Shown here: positions 1-6,194 of the stretch, piece after piece
Layout: every line of letters starts with the position of its first letter
Numbering within the stretch: position 1 is the first letter of the stretch
NCBI RefSeq assembly: GCF_016126015.1
Contig: NZ_JAEFDB010000003.1
Coordinates: 124,001 to 188,000 of the forward strand
Origin: Capnocytophaga periodontitidis
Lineage (GTDB): Bacteria; Bacteroidota; Bacteroidia; Flavobacteriales; Flavobacteriaceae
DNA: 64,000 nt
Direction: 5' to 3'
Made by a program: the position numbers and the translations under genes
The notes under the pieces: model-generated
The model's database searches: none
The model's input: the letters and a program-made list of their open reading frames with translations, nothing else
What the model was told of the DNA's origin: nothing

Positions 1-411
1 ACAAACGCAACATATCCACCGTTTGGGCAGCAAATTGAGTGTCGCGCTCATACACAAAACGCTGCGACATATTTTCTACAGGATCTTTCGTTAGAAAAAG
101 TTCTTCGCTAAAAGTACTATAAATCTCTATTGCAAAATCCACTTTCCCCATCCATATAAGGGCATTACACAGTTTAGAAATGAGAATATCAGGAGTGTTA
201 AATTCCTCATCAAACACGTGTAAGGGTTTGGCGCGTAGGTTGCGATGTAAAGCAACTTCAGCCACGCGAATCGCTTCTTGTTCATTGTTGTTCAAGTAAG
301 CCAATACTACTTTGGCTATGGTATAACGCGTTTCAGGATAATGAAAGAAACTATCAGGATAATCTCGCCATACCGATTCGATGTATTTATCAGCTTCTGC
401 AGTATATTTTT
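1..411 (-). pseudogene. Out-of-frame 3' continuation of the poly-G-interrupted HTH gene
   Basis: Seen: with 19 or 22 G residues (instead of 21) in the coding-strand tract, the reading frame runs from the HTH gene through this segment to the window edge, at least 136 codons with no stop. The translated sequence looks like a real helical protein (for example YTAEADKYIESVWRDYP and NNNEQEAIRVAEVALHRN), with the spaced Ala/Leu pattern expected of TPR-like helices. Inferred: this is the C-terminal part of a phase-variable protein that is switched off in this sequence. The true 3' end lies outside the window. Confidence 0.75.
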
Positions 412-1044
412 CTACAAAACCCCCCCCCCCCCCCCCCCCCATTTTGTACTGCAAAATACACCATAAGCAAGAAAAGAATTTTGGCATACTCTCAAGTGTT
501 CCAAAGGTTGAGTGGCGAGATAGGTTTCGATGAGGTGAACATAACTCGCTTGTGCCATATAATCGTAGTACGGGAACCAAGGGTAAAGCGACTGAGTGAT
601 TTTTGGAGTGTTTTTATAGCGTTCCAAAAACGAATAGGCATAAGGTAAATCGTTTAAAATGATAGGAGCGTAAGCCTCGTGAGTGTCACGCAGTTTAACG
701 TCGAAAAAACTCGCGCCCGAGAAAGCAATAGTGTCGTAGAAAGAGTTGATAACCTCGCGCAGTTGTGTAGGGGTAGCAGGGGTTGTGTTGTTGCAAAAGC
801 TCTGCCAGTCAGCAAAACCAATGTAGTTACACAGCAAGTTTAAGCTTGCAGTGCTAAGTTGTTTCTCCTTGTCAATTTTTCCAAAGAAGCGGCGCAAGGT
901 TTGGGTAGATAGACGCGTTTTTTCCGATAATTCTTCAAAGTCAGCTATAGAAGTAACTGTTTTTCCAAAGGAGCGGTTTACTTCGTTTTGTAAGCGGTTA
1001 ATGTGTTGTTTATAAGCGTTATCAGTAGCTAAATCATTTGTCAT
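412..1044 (-). CDS. Poly-G-interrupted helix-turn-helix regulator-like protein (off phase)
   Basis: Encodes 210 residues from ATG at 1042-1044 (the upstream in-frame ATG at 1131 lies above the promoter and is unlikely). Residues about 20-60 hold a helix-turn-helix-like stretch (FEELSEKTRLSTQTLRRFFGK) followed by NLLCNYIGFADWQSF, a layout seen at the N-terminus of Bacteroidetes regulators. The C-terminus ends artificially as WGGGGGG-VL-stop, because the homopolymer at 420-440 shifts the frame into TAG. It diverges from the small-gene cluster that starts at 1222, and its own -33 box overlaps a TGTACA palindrome. Inferred role: local, probably autoregulated transcription factor. No specific family is claimed. 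Confidence 0.7.
   Translation of the reverse strand: MTNDLATDNAYKQHINRLQNEVNRSFGKTVTSIADFEELSEKTRLSTQTLRRFFGKIDKEKQLSTASLNLLCNYIGFADWQSFCNNTTPATPTQLREVINSFYDTIAFSGASFFDVKLRDTHEAYAPIILNDLPYAYSFLERYKNTPKITQSLYPWFPYYDYMAQASYVHLIETYLATQPLEHLRVCQNSFLAYGVFCSTKWGGGGGGVL
420..440. repeat. 21-base homopolymeric C tract (G on coding strand)
   Basis: Twenty-one consecutive C residues lie inside the minus-strand gene. Such tracts change length by slipped-strand mispairing. Here 21 and 20 give early stops, and 19 or 22 give an open frame. A length error in assembly is also possible, since homopolymers this long are hard to sequence. Confidence 0.95.
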
Positions 1045-1074
1045 TTTCCACGTCAAGTATTTATAATAGGGGTG

Positions 1075-1106
1075 CAAATATACACAAAAAACACCAAACT
1101 GTACAA
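1075..1106 (-). promoter_or_regulatory. Promoter of the phase-variable HTH gene
   Basis: On the minus strand a -7 box TATATTTG (1075-1082) has a TTG (1104-1106) 21 bases upstream. The -33 lies inside the palindrome at 1099-1116, so a protein bound there would block this promoter. Confidence 0.6.
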
Positions 1107-1145
1107 AATTGTACAGAAATTTTATACACAATTGTACAAAATTGG
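1099..1145. promoter_or_regulatory. Paired TGTACA palindromes, putative operators
   Basis: CTGTACA-AAAT-TGTACAG (1099-1116) is a perfect 7-base inverted repeat. A second palindrome TTGTACAA (1132-1139) lies in a similar context (TTGTACAAAATTG is shared). The first covers the -33 of the leftward promoter; the second ends 9 bases before the -33 of the rightward promoter. Inferred: binding sites for the adjacent HTH protein controlling both transcripts. Confidence 0.5.
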
Positions 1146-1148
1146 ACT

Positions 1149-1178
1149 TTTGTATTTTTTGGAGCGATTATACTTTTG
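1149..1178 (+). promoter_or_regulatory. Promoter of the small-gene cluster
   Basis: TTTG (1149-1152), 18-base spacer, TACTTTTG (1171-1178), 43 bases before the first ATG at 1222. It is divergent from the HTH gene promoter. Confidence 0.65.
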
Positions 1179-1221
1179 CCGCTGAAAAAAGATAACAACA
1201 GAAACCGAAAAATAATAAATA

Positions 1222-1476
1222 ATGTCAGTAGAATATTACAGAAAACAAATCATCGACCTCAGAGCGCGATTAGCCAAAGAGAAAGAAAACAAGAAGAAGG
1301 ACAATGCTTATTATGGCGATATGGCAAAAAAAGCTTCTTCTCCTAGTAGTAAAGCTTCTTATAAAAAGACTAAAGTAGATAAAGCCGCTTCTCACGACCG
1401 TGCTATCGAAAGTCTCAAAAAACAAATAGAGCGTTCTAAAGAAAGTCTTGCTCGCGAAAAGGCAAGAAAAAAATAA
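1222..1476 (+). CDS. Small lysine-rich helical protein, unknown
   Basis: 84 residues, with no signal peptide or membrane segment. The ends are predicted helix or coiled coil (residues 1-25 with YYRKQIIDLRARLAKEK; residues 58-84 with RAIESLKKQIERSKESLARE). They are joined by a Ser/Lys-rich middle (SSPSSKASYKKTK). The heptad-like spacing of Ile/Leu in both ends suggests self-association. It is the first gene after the cluster promoter, with 29 bases to the next gene. Not recognised; its basic nature, shared with the genes at 3108 and 3476, hints at nucleic-acid contact, but this is only an inference. Confidence 0.7.
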   Translation: MSVEYYRKQIIDLRARLAKEKENKKKDNAYYGDMAKKASSPSSKASYKKTKVDKAASHDRAIESLKKQIERSKESLAREKARKK

Positions 1477-1505
1477 ACAAGTAAACAATTTAAAATTTTT
1501 ATAAT

Positions 1506-1898
1506 ATGATTAAGCAATACAAAGAATTGGTAGCTACTGATTTGTATATCGTGGCTATCTACGACAACAAGTCTATCGACGTGTACAACCGCTACGAAAA
1601 CGCTAAAGGTGCTTTGCGTCAAATCGCTGATGAAAACAACTTCAAGTATGACGAATCTTGGAATACTCGTCAGTTTGGCAAAAAATTAATTGATGCCCTT
1701 GGAGGCGGAGCTCCTGCTATTGCCGATGAAACTTACTGTGTGTATACCGATGCCAAAGGTACCGTTATCTGTGGAAGCAAGTTTGAAGGCAGTACTAAAG
1801 AAGGTTTGCGTACCGTAGCTGCTAAGTACAAAATTAAGTACGACGAGGCTTGGAACACTCAACAGTTCGGTAAAAAAGTAATTGAAGCTTTGCGATAA
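1506..1898 (+). CDS. Duplicated-domain small protein, copy A
   Basis: 130 residues made of two copies of one unit of about 60 residues. Each unit has a short beta-hairpin (YIVAIYDNKSIDVY; YCVYTDAKGTVICG) followed by helices ending in the near-identical block KYDE-(S/A)WNT-(R/Q)QFGKK (about residues 47-60 and 113-126). The protein at 3691 has the same architecture and is its paralog in the same cluster. No signal peptide, so probably cytoplasmic. Family not recognised. Conserved Trp, Asn, Phe and Lys in both halves suggest a binding surface, not a metal or hydrolase site. Confidence 0.75.
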   Translation: MIKQYKELVATDLYIVAIYDNKSIDVYNRYENAKGALRQIADENNFKYDESWNTRQFGKKLIDALGGGAPAIADETYCVYTDAKGTVICGSKFEGSTKEGLRTVAAKYKIKYDEAWNTQQFGKKVIEALR

Positions 1899-1909
1899 GA
1901 GCTGATTTC

Positions 1910-1941
1910 TAAGAGAGTGTCTATTTTTAGGCACTCTCTTA
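1910..1941 (+). other. Intercistronic hairpin
   Basis: TAAGAGAGTG (1910-1919) pairs with CACTCTCTTA (1932-1941). The plus strand then has A residues, not T, so this is not a classic plus-strand terminator. It may set transcript stability between the genes at 1506 and 1987. Confidence 0.5.
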
Positions 1942-1986
1942 AAAAAAACTGAAATAAACATACTAACACTAAATAAAGAAATAAAA

Positions 1987-2490
1987 ATGGCAAAAAAAGC
2001 TCTTGTAACAGGAAGAACACAGAACAGAACAGCCCTTGGTATTATTGCTGCTTATTTAGAAATGTACCCTAGTACAACTCTAAGTGAGTTAAAACAAATA
2101 TTCGCAAAAAGTAGTGTATGTCCCGATGCAGGTATTGGCGAACTATTCTACACTACTAAAGACCTTGAGGCTGAGAAAAAAGCAGGAAATGAATGGTTTG
2201 AAAAAGACCAAGCTTGCTTTACTCAAGATGGTGAATGGTTAAAAGTAAAAGGCAATAAAATCGCTTTCTGCAAAATGTGGACAGCTCCCAGCCTTGCTAA
2301 ACTACAACAAAAAGCCGAACAATATGGCATCACAGCTCAAGTAGGCGACCTTCCTAAAACCGCCCCTAACTACAAAGTAGGGTATGCAATCACTTATGAA
2401 GGTGGTAAAAAAGGAATTCCTTTTTGGGTGTGGATTGTATTGTTAGTACTCTTAGCAGGAATCGCCTATTTTTTATTAGCCAATAAATAA
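1987..2490 (+). CDS. C-terminally membrane-anchored protein, unknown
   Basis: 167 residues. The soluble part (1-140) starts with a helical segment (NRTALGIIAAYLEMYPSTTL, about residues 13-32) resembling a small wHTH-like fold, and contains four Cys. The C-terminus has a run GIPFWVWIVLLVLLAGIAYF (about 143-162), a single membrane segment with only a few residues after it. That is the layout of a tail-anchored protein with a cytoplasmic head. The head is not a family I recognise. An OmpA-like relic follows directly, so this locus may once have held a cell-envelope protein. Confidence 0.7.
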   Translation: MAKKALVTGRTQNRTALGIIAAYLEMYPSTTLSELKQIFAKSSVCPDAGIGELFYTTKDLEAEKKAGNEWFEKDQACFTQDGEWLKVKGNKIAFCKMWTAPSLAKLQQKAEQYGITAQVGDLPKTAPNYKVGYAITYEGGKKGIPFWVWIVLLVLLAGIAYFLLANK

Positions 2491-2491
2491 A

Positions 2492-2644
2492 AAAACTGTT
2501 GCTATTCAAACCATTCCTCCTACTGAAGAAGTACAAAAAGTAGAGTCGCCTCAGCTATGAAGGTTTTGGAAGTAGCAAACAAAAAACACTAATACCCCCA
2601 ACTCCGATGAAAATAGACGTGTGGAGTTTATCGTACTTAAATAA
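2492..2644 (+). pseudogene. Relic of an OmpA-family C-terminus
   Basis: Directly after the previous stop, one frame reads KTVAIQTIPPTEEVQ and then meets stops. Near the end another frame reads NTPNSDENRRVEFIVLK-stop (2585-2644), which matches the usual end of Bacteroidetes OmpA/MotB-type peptidoglycan-binding domains (NRRVEF followed by hydrophobics). The catalytic-size domain itself is missing. It looks like the scar of a deleted OmpA-like gene, and it explains most of the 188-base gap before 2679. Confidence 0.55.
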
Positions 2645-2678
2645 AACATTTTTTTAACACTTAAAAAATTCTAATATT

Positions 2679-3083
2679 ATGGGAATTAAAACAAAAACTA
2701 TTGCCCCTTTTATCGCTGCTGCTGCAACTGCACAAGGAACTTACGATGAAATTGCACAAGAATGTGTAGCCGATTTGGCTGAAGAACTCGAACTCAACGA
2801 CCTACAAAAAGAAGTAGAAGCAGCTTTCAAAAAAATAGAAAAACTCAGCGATGACGATTTTGATGCTTATCTCGAGGAAGCTGCTAAAGCTGTGAAAGCT
2901 GGTGAAAAAGAAGCTACATTACTTATTAGCTTGCAAGTATTAGCATCCGATGGTGTGATTACTGCCGACGAGATGGAAAACTATTTTGCTTTTGCTGAAC
3001 TACTTGGCATAGACGATGAAAAAGCAAGCAAATTGTTTGACGATTTTGTAGAAGAAGCTGATGATTTAGAAATCGAAGCCTAA
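2679..3083 (+). CDS. Acidic helical protein, TerB-like
   Basis: 134 residues, strongly acidic (many Glu/Asp, for example LSDDDFDAYLEEA and FDDFVEEADDLEIEA) and almost entirely helical. The segment LQVLASDGVITADEMENYF...LGID (about residues 85-115) resembles the repeating DG-x-x-x-x-E motif of TerB/DjlA-type helical domains, which fits a small metal- or partner-binding role. The similarity is short and I would not assign it firmly. The next two genes encode very basic proteins, so charge pairing between these neighbours is plausible. No signal peptide. Confidence 0.65.
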   Translation: MGIKTKTIAPFIAAAATAQGTYDEIAQECVADLAEELELNDLQKEVEAAFKKIEKLSDDDFDAYLEEAAKAVKAGEKEATLLISLQVLASDGVITADEMENYFAFAELLGIDDEKASKLFDDFVEEADDLEIEA

Positions 3084-3107
3084 TGTATAACCTTAATTTT
3101 TTTAACT

Positions 3108-3404
3108 ATGGCACTTAAAAAAACAGCAACTGGAAAAGTAGATAAAAGAACTACTGAATACAAAGAAATGGTAGAAAGAGCAAAAAAAGCTCGTGAAGCT
3201 GCTAAAAAAGAAAAAGCAGCTAAAAAATCCGACAAGAAAACTACAACTTCAAGTGGGGTAAAAAGAAAAGCCGATGGTAAAGTAGACCTTCGTACCAAAG
3301 AAGGAAAAGCTATAGCCGAAAGAATGGAAAAAGCCCGTAAAGCCAAAGAAAAAAATAAAAAGAAAGGCGGCGTATTGTCACGACTCATTAAAAAATTAGT
3401 ATAA
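3108..3404 (+). CDS. Very basic Lys/Ala-rich protein with internal duplication
   Basis: 98 residues, roughly one third Lys. Two related blocks occur: GKVDKRTTEYKEMVERAKKA (about 9-28) and GKVDLRTKEGKAIAERMEKA (about 56-75), joined by a Ser/Thr/Lys linker. The C-terminus GGVLSRLIKKLV is a short amphipathic helix. Low complexity resembles histone-H1-like or ribosome-associated proteins, but the repeated GKVD-x-RT motif is distinctive and argues for a defined partner. It lies 24 bases after the acidic gene. Function unknown. Confidence 0.65.
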   Translation: MALKKTATGKVDKRTTEYKEMVERAKKAREAAKKEKAAKKSDKKTTTSSGVKRKADGKVDLRTKEGKAIAERMEKARKAKEKNKKKGGVLSRLIKKLV

Positions 3405-3423
3405 TAGCAATACACACTTTTTT

Positions 3424-3456
3424 AACTTTGCCTGAGTTCCAAACTTAGGCAAAGTT
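3424..3456 (+). other. Intercistronic hairpin
   Basis: AACTTTGCCT (3424-3433) pairs with AGGCAAAGTT (3447-3456), with further inner pairs (AGTT/AACT). There is no T tract after it. The outer stem matches that of the inverted repeat at 18153-18201. Confidence 0.55.
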
Positions 3457-3475
3457 AATATTAAATAATCAACTT

Positions 3476-3679
3476 ATGGGACTATTTAGCAGTATTTTAA
3501 AAGGAACAGGATTCTCTTTTTCGTGGAAACGTGCTGTAGGACTTACAGCACTCCGCAGTAAAACCTCTCGCAGAATAGGAGTGCCTACTTCTCGCCAAGG
3601 GGTAGAACGCAAAATAGGTGCAACTTTATTGGGAGTCCTATTTGGTACAAGCAAAAAGAAAGGAAGAAAGAAAAAATAA
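3476..3679 (+). CDS. Small basic protein, unknown
   Basis: 67 residues, rich in Arg and Lys, with a glycine-containing hydrophobic patch (KIGATLLGVLFGTSKK, about 46-61) and a Lys/Arg tail (KKKGRKKK). The start MGLFSSILKGTG is amphipathic. It is too short and low in complexity to place in a family. The position, 11 bases before the copy-B duplicated-domain gene, supports translation as part of the same operon. Confidence 0.6.
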   Translation: MGLFSSILKGTGFSFSWKRAVGLTALRSKTSRRIGVPTSRQGVERKIGATLLGVLFGTSKKKGRKKK

Positions 3680-3690
3680 ATATTTGTACA

Positions 3691-4089
3691 ATGAAAAAAT
3701 ATAAAGAAATAGCAGCTAAAGGAAAGTATGTAGTCGTTTTGTATGACAATAATGCTGTAGAAGTATATGTAAAACAAAAAGTGACTATTGCAATTTTGCA
3801 TAAAATAGCTGGCGAAAACGGGCTTAAATTTCATCAAGATACAGCCGTTGAAAATGGCATAGAATGGTTTGCTAAAAAGATACTTGACACATTGGGAGAC
3901 CCCAATGCTATCGTGGGAGGAGAAGATTGTTTGTATATAAACAAAAATAATACTCTTATTTGTGGAAATCGCTACGCGGGAACAGTCAAGGAAGCTTTAA
4001 GAAAAATCGCTGAGGAATTTGAAATAGACTATCAAGATACTTGGAATACTCAGCAATTTGGTCGTAAAATTATAAATGAGTTAAAATAA
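3691..4089 (+). CDS. Duplicated-domain small protein, copy B
   Basis: 132 residues, a paralog of the protein at 1506. N-terminal unit: YKEIAAKGKYVVVLYDNNAV; C-terminal unit: CLYINKNNTLICGNRYAGTV followed by helices and DTWNTQQFGRKIINEL. The second unit keeps the WNTQQFG block, but the first has lost it (VENGIEWFAKKIL instead), so the two copies have diverged in their first half. Probably cytoplasmic. Having two versions in one cluster suggests heteromers or two specificities, which is an inference. Confidence 0.75.
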   Translation: MKKYKEIAAKGKYVVVLYDNNAVEVYVKQKVTIAILHKIAGENGLKFHQDTAVENGIEWFAKKILDTLGDPNAIVGGEDCLYINKNNTLICGNRYAGTVKEALRKIAEEFEIDYQDTWNTQQFGRKIINELK

Positions 4090-4105
4090 TAGATACTATT
4101 AGTTT

Positions 4106-4519
4106 ATGAAAAAAATAGTACTAATCTCTTGTGTTTCAAAAAAAGCTCCTCAGCCTATGCAAGCAGAGGAGCTATACCAAAGCCCTTTATTTGTAAAAAG
4201 TTTAGCTTATGCTAAAAAGCTAAGACCCGATGCTATTTACATATTATCGGCACTACATCATCTGCTCCCTCTTGATAAAGTAACCGCCCCATATAACCTT
4301 ACTCTCAACACTATGAGTAAAAAGGAAAGAACAGAATGGGGTAAGAAAGTAGTGGAGCAACTTAAACAAGTGGCAAATTTAGAGGAAGATACTTTTGTGG
4401 TTTTAGCAGGAGAAAACTACCTCGCACCTATCCAATCTCACCTAAAACATCTCGAACTCCCCTTAAAAGGAATGAAAATAGGTGAACGGCTACAGTTTCT
4501 AACGAATAAAACAGCTTAA
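4106..4519 (+). CDS. DUF6884-type protein
   Basis: 137 residues. The N-terminus KKIVLISCVSKKAPQPMQAE, then ELYQSPLFVKSLAYAKKLRP, and the YNLTLNTMSKKERTEWGKKV block in the middle match the family annotated as DUF6884 in bacteria and archaea. The Cys/Ser/Lys motif at residues 9-13 is the family hallmark. The biochemical role is not settled; distant links to nucleotide- or TGT-related folds have been suggested in general, and I do not claim an activity. The stop is one base from the start of the GIY-YIG-like gene, so the two are almost certainly co-translated. Confidence 0.7.
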   Translation: MKKIVLISCVSKKAPQPMQAEELYQSPLFVKSLAYAKKLRPDAIYILSALHHLLPLDKVTAPYNLTLNTMSKKERTEWGKKVVEQLKQVANLEEDTFVVLAGENYLAPIQSHLKHLELPLKGMKIGERLQFLTNKTA

Positions 4520-4520
4520 A

Positions 4521-5180
4521 ATGAACTCATTAGCAGTACAATTACATCAGTTATTTAACGCACAAAAGCGTTTTACTTTTCCTTTTGAAGCAAATAAGAA
4601 CGAAATTCCTACTAATGGTATTTATATTATCTTTGAGAAAGGTGAAAAATTTAATGATTGTGATAGAATCATCAGAGTAGGTACCCATACAGGAGATAAC
4701 CAACTCTATTCTCGCTTAAAACAACATTTTGTAAAAGAGAATAAGAATAGAAGTATTTTTAGAAAAAATGTAGGGCGTAGTCTGTTGCGTAAAGATGACC
4801 CTCATCATCCTTATGCTGAAAAATGGGAATACGATACTACCTCAAGGGAAGGTAAACAAAAGTATGCACACTTGCTGGATGTAAATTTTGAAAAGGCTTT
4901 AGAAAAGCGAATTAGTGAATATATACAGCAAAACCTCTCTTTTGTAGTTTTTGAAGTAAAAACTAAAGACGACCGACTATTCTGGGAGAGCAGAATCATT
5001 TCTACCCTTTCTAATGCTGCAAAAGCAGGAGAAATAAAACCTTCTGAAAATTGGTTAGGTAGTTATTCTCCTAATGAAAAGATTAGAGAAAGCGGACTTT
5101 GGTTAGTGAATGAATTGTATAAACAAAGTCTCAACAACGAAGAATTTGAAAAGCTAAAAAACTTAGTAGAAGGTAAATAA
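4521..5180 (+). CDS. GIY-YIG nuclease-like protein
   Basis: 219 residues. The N-terminal half carries the GIY-YIG core: NGIYIIFEKGE (about 32-42), RIIRVGTHTG (about 49-58), then SRLKQHF and RSIFRKNVGRSLL. A later LFWESRII (about residue 155) can supply the acidic metal ligand. The whole protein is one domain with a helical C-terminus. It directly follows the DUF6884 gene, and this pair recurs as neighbours in other bacteria as far as I recall. Likely a DNA-acting enzyme, possibly in defence or repair. Target and partner are unknown. Confidence 0.7.
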   Translation: MNSLAVQLHQLFNAQKRFTFPFEANKNEIPTNGIYIIFEKGEKFNDCDRIIRVGTHTGDNQLYSRLKQHFVKENKNRSIFRKNVGRSLLRKDDPHHPYAEKWEYDTTSREGKQKYAHLLDVNFEKALEKRISEYIQQNLSFVVFEVKTKDDRLFWESRIISTLSNAAKAGEIKPSENWLGSYSPNEKIRESGLWLVNELYKQSLNNEEFEKLKNLVEGK

Positions 5181-5292
5181 TTTGATCACTTTCAAGCACT
5201 CCCCTGTTATGCGAGTCTTATAAAGGCTAAACCATAATTAGGTATCAAATATCAGGTGTCAGACATCAGGTGTTTAGTAATAATCAAACAAA

Positions 5293-5330
5293 AACCACCG
5301 TTGTGCATTTACCCGCTCAGCGGTGGTTCT
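5293..5330 (+). terminator. Probable terminator of the small-gene cluster
   Basis: AACCACCG (5293-5300) pairs with CGGTGGTT (5321-5328), then CTTTATT. The loop contains a second small palindrome CCGCTcAGCGG. It lies 113 bases after the GIY-YIG-like gene. Confidence 0.6.
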
Positions 5331-5359
5331 TTATTGCCTTAACTTTCCTAATGAGCAAA

Positions 5360-5390
5360 TTGGCGAATTGTCAAATTATTATTACCTTTG
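5360..5390 (+). promoter_or_regulatory. Promoter of the 5437 gene
   Basis: TTG (5360-5362), 20-base spacer, TACCTTTG (5383-5390), 46 bases before the ATG. This shows that the 5437 gene is a separate transcription unit from the cluster. Confidence 0.65.
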
Positions 5391-5436
5391 TGTCTCAATC
5401 TTTTAGAAAAAATGTGAGCCTACAAACTTTATAAAA

Positions 5437-5943
5437 ATGAAACACCACCTTACCACCTATAGCCATATTGTATTAAGAAAGAGGTATAAAGATATTACTT
5501 TTAGTGTAATGTACGAGACTATCAATGGCGGACTTGTAGAGAAATTTAATGAAGGTACTCAAAGTAAAACCGAAAAGTACAAGAATATTGAGGCTTTGAA
5601 AATCTTAGCTGATAATGGGAGGAAGTATCGCCTATTACCTGTAATTCAAGATAGACAGAAAAATCCTGATGCATTTAATTTGATAAACTTAAGATATGTA
5701 GATATAAAAGTAGCAGAAAGTACCAATGGGAAGAATGTTACACAAAGTGCACTAAAAGAGGCTAATAGACAGAATGTAAGTGAGCTAATTATACATTTCC
5801 CCGAAGAATTAGAGTCTAATCGTGATGTGTACGATGCTTTAAAAGCTTCATTTAAGCAAGGAAGAGCAAGTAATATTGAGTGTATAACTATTATTACCCA
5901 TAAGAAAAAAGTAATATCCTTTAAAACAGATAGGCTAAAATAA
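5437..5943 (+). CDS. Putative BECR-fold/CdiA-C-like RNase domain protein
   Basis: 168 residues, no signal peptide. The C-terminal two thirds (KNPDAFNLINLRYVDIKVAE, then QSALKEANRQNVSELIIHFP, VYDALKASFKQGRASNIECI, ITIITHKKKVISF) resemble the tRNase-type C-terminal domains of contact-dependent toxins and the PBECR domains of phage and plasmids: a Lys-containing central strand (VDIKVAES), a helix with an Asn/Gln-rich face, and a final strand pair. It stands alone with its own promoter and no adjacent immunity gene on the same strand. This is a fold-level guess; it may be an inactive or regulatory relative. Confidence 0.5.
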   Translation: MKHHLTTYSHIVLRKRYKDITFSVMYETINGGLVEKFNEGTQSKTEKYKNIEALKILADNGRKYRLLPVIQDRQKNPDAFNLINLRYVDIKVAESTNGKNVTQSALKEANRQNVSELIIHFPEELESNRDVYDALKASFKQGRASNIECITIITHKKKVISFKTDRLK

Positions 5944-5946
5944 CTA

Positions 5947-5979
5947 GGAGGCAAATTGAATTACCATCAATTTGCCTCC
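5947..5979. terminator. Bidirectional hairpin between 5437 gene and the minus short transcript
   Basis: GGAGGCAAATTGA (5947-5959) pairs perfectly with TCAATTTGCCTCC (5967-5979), loop of 7. The plus strand continues with C and seven G, the minus strand with TAGTTATTTT. It could end either convergent transcript. Confidence 0.6.
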
Positions 5980-6026
5980 CGGGGGGGTGTGTGCGTATAG
6001 AGACCCGAAGTCTCGTCACTCACCAT
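5967..6026 (-). CDS. 19-codon short reading frame or small RNA
   Basis: Starts ATG at 6024-6026 and ends TGA at 5967-5969: MVSDETSGLYTHTPPREAN. The coding strand has seven C residues in the middle and a hairpin GAGAC-TTCGG-GTCTC near its 5' end. A strong minus promoter lies 29 bases upstream. It may be a leader peptide, a tiny protein, or simply a structured RNA of about 100 bases. Confidence 0.35.
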   Translation of the reverse strand: MVSDETSGLYTHTPPREAN

Positions 6027-6054
6027 CAAAACGATTTTAATCTGTTTTGCGTTG

Positions 6055-6085
6055 CAAAGATATTACTTTTTTAATACATACGCAA
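6055..6085 (-). promoter_or_regulatory. Strong minus-strand promoter before the short transcript
   Basis: Minus strand: TTG (6083-6085), 20-base spacer, TATCTTTG (6055-6062). It drives leftward transcription where no normal gene is present. Confidence 0.55.
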
Positions 6086-6194
6086 ATTTTTTGACTGTTT
6101 TTTATTTGTAATATTTCTATCAACTATACTTAATGATTGATAATTAAACCCTTACACCCTATCCTCTAACCTCTTCATTGTTATCTGTCCATTG

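Noticed and set aside
420-440. Poly-C tract as a purely technical error
   Set aside because: Not excluded, but the restored frame on the far side is long and protein-like, which is expected of a true gene with a variable tract.
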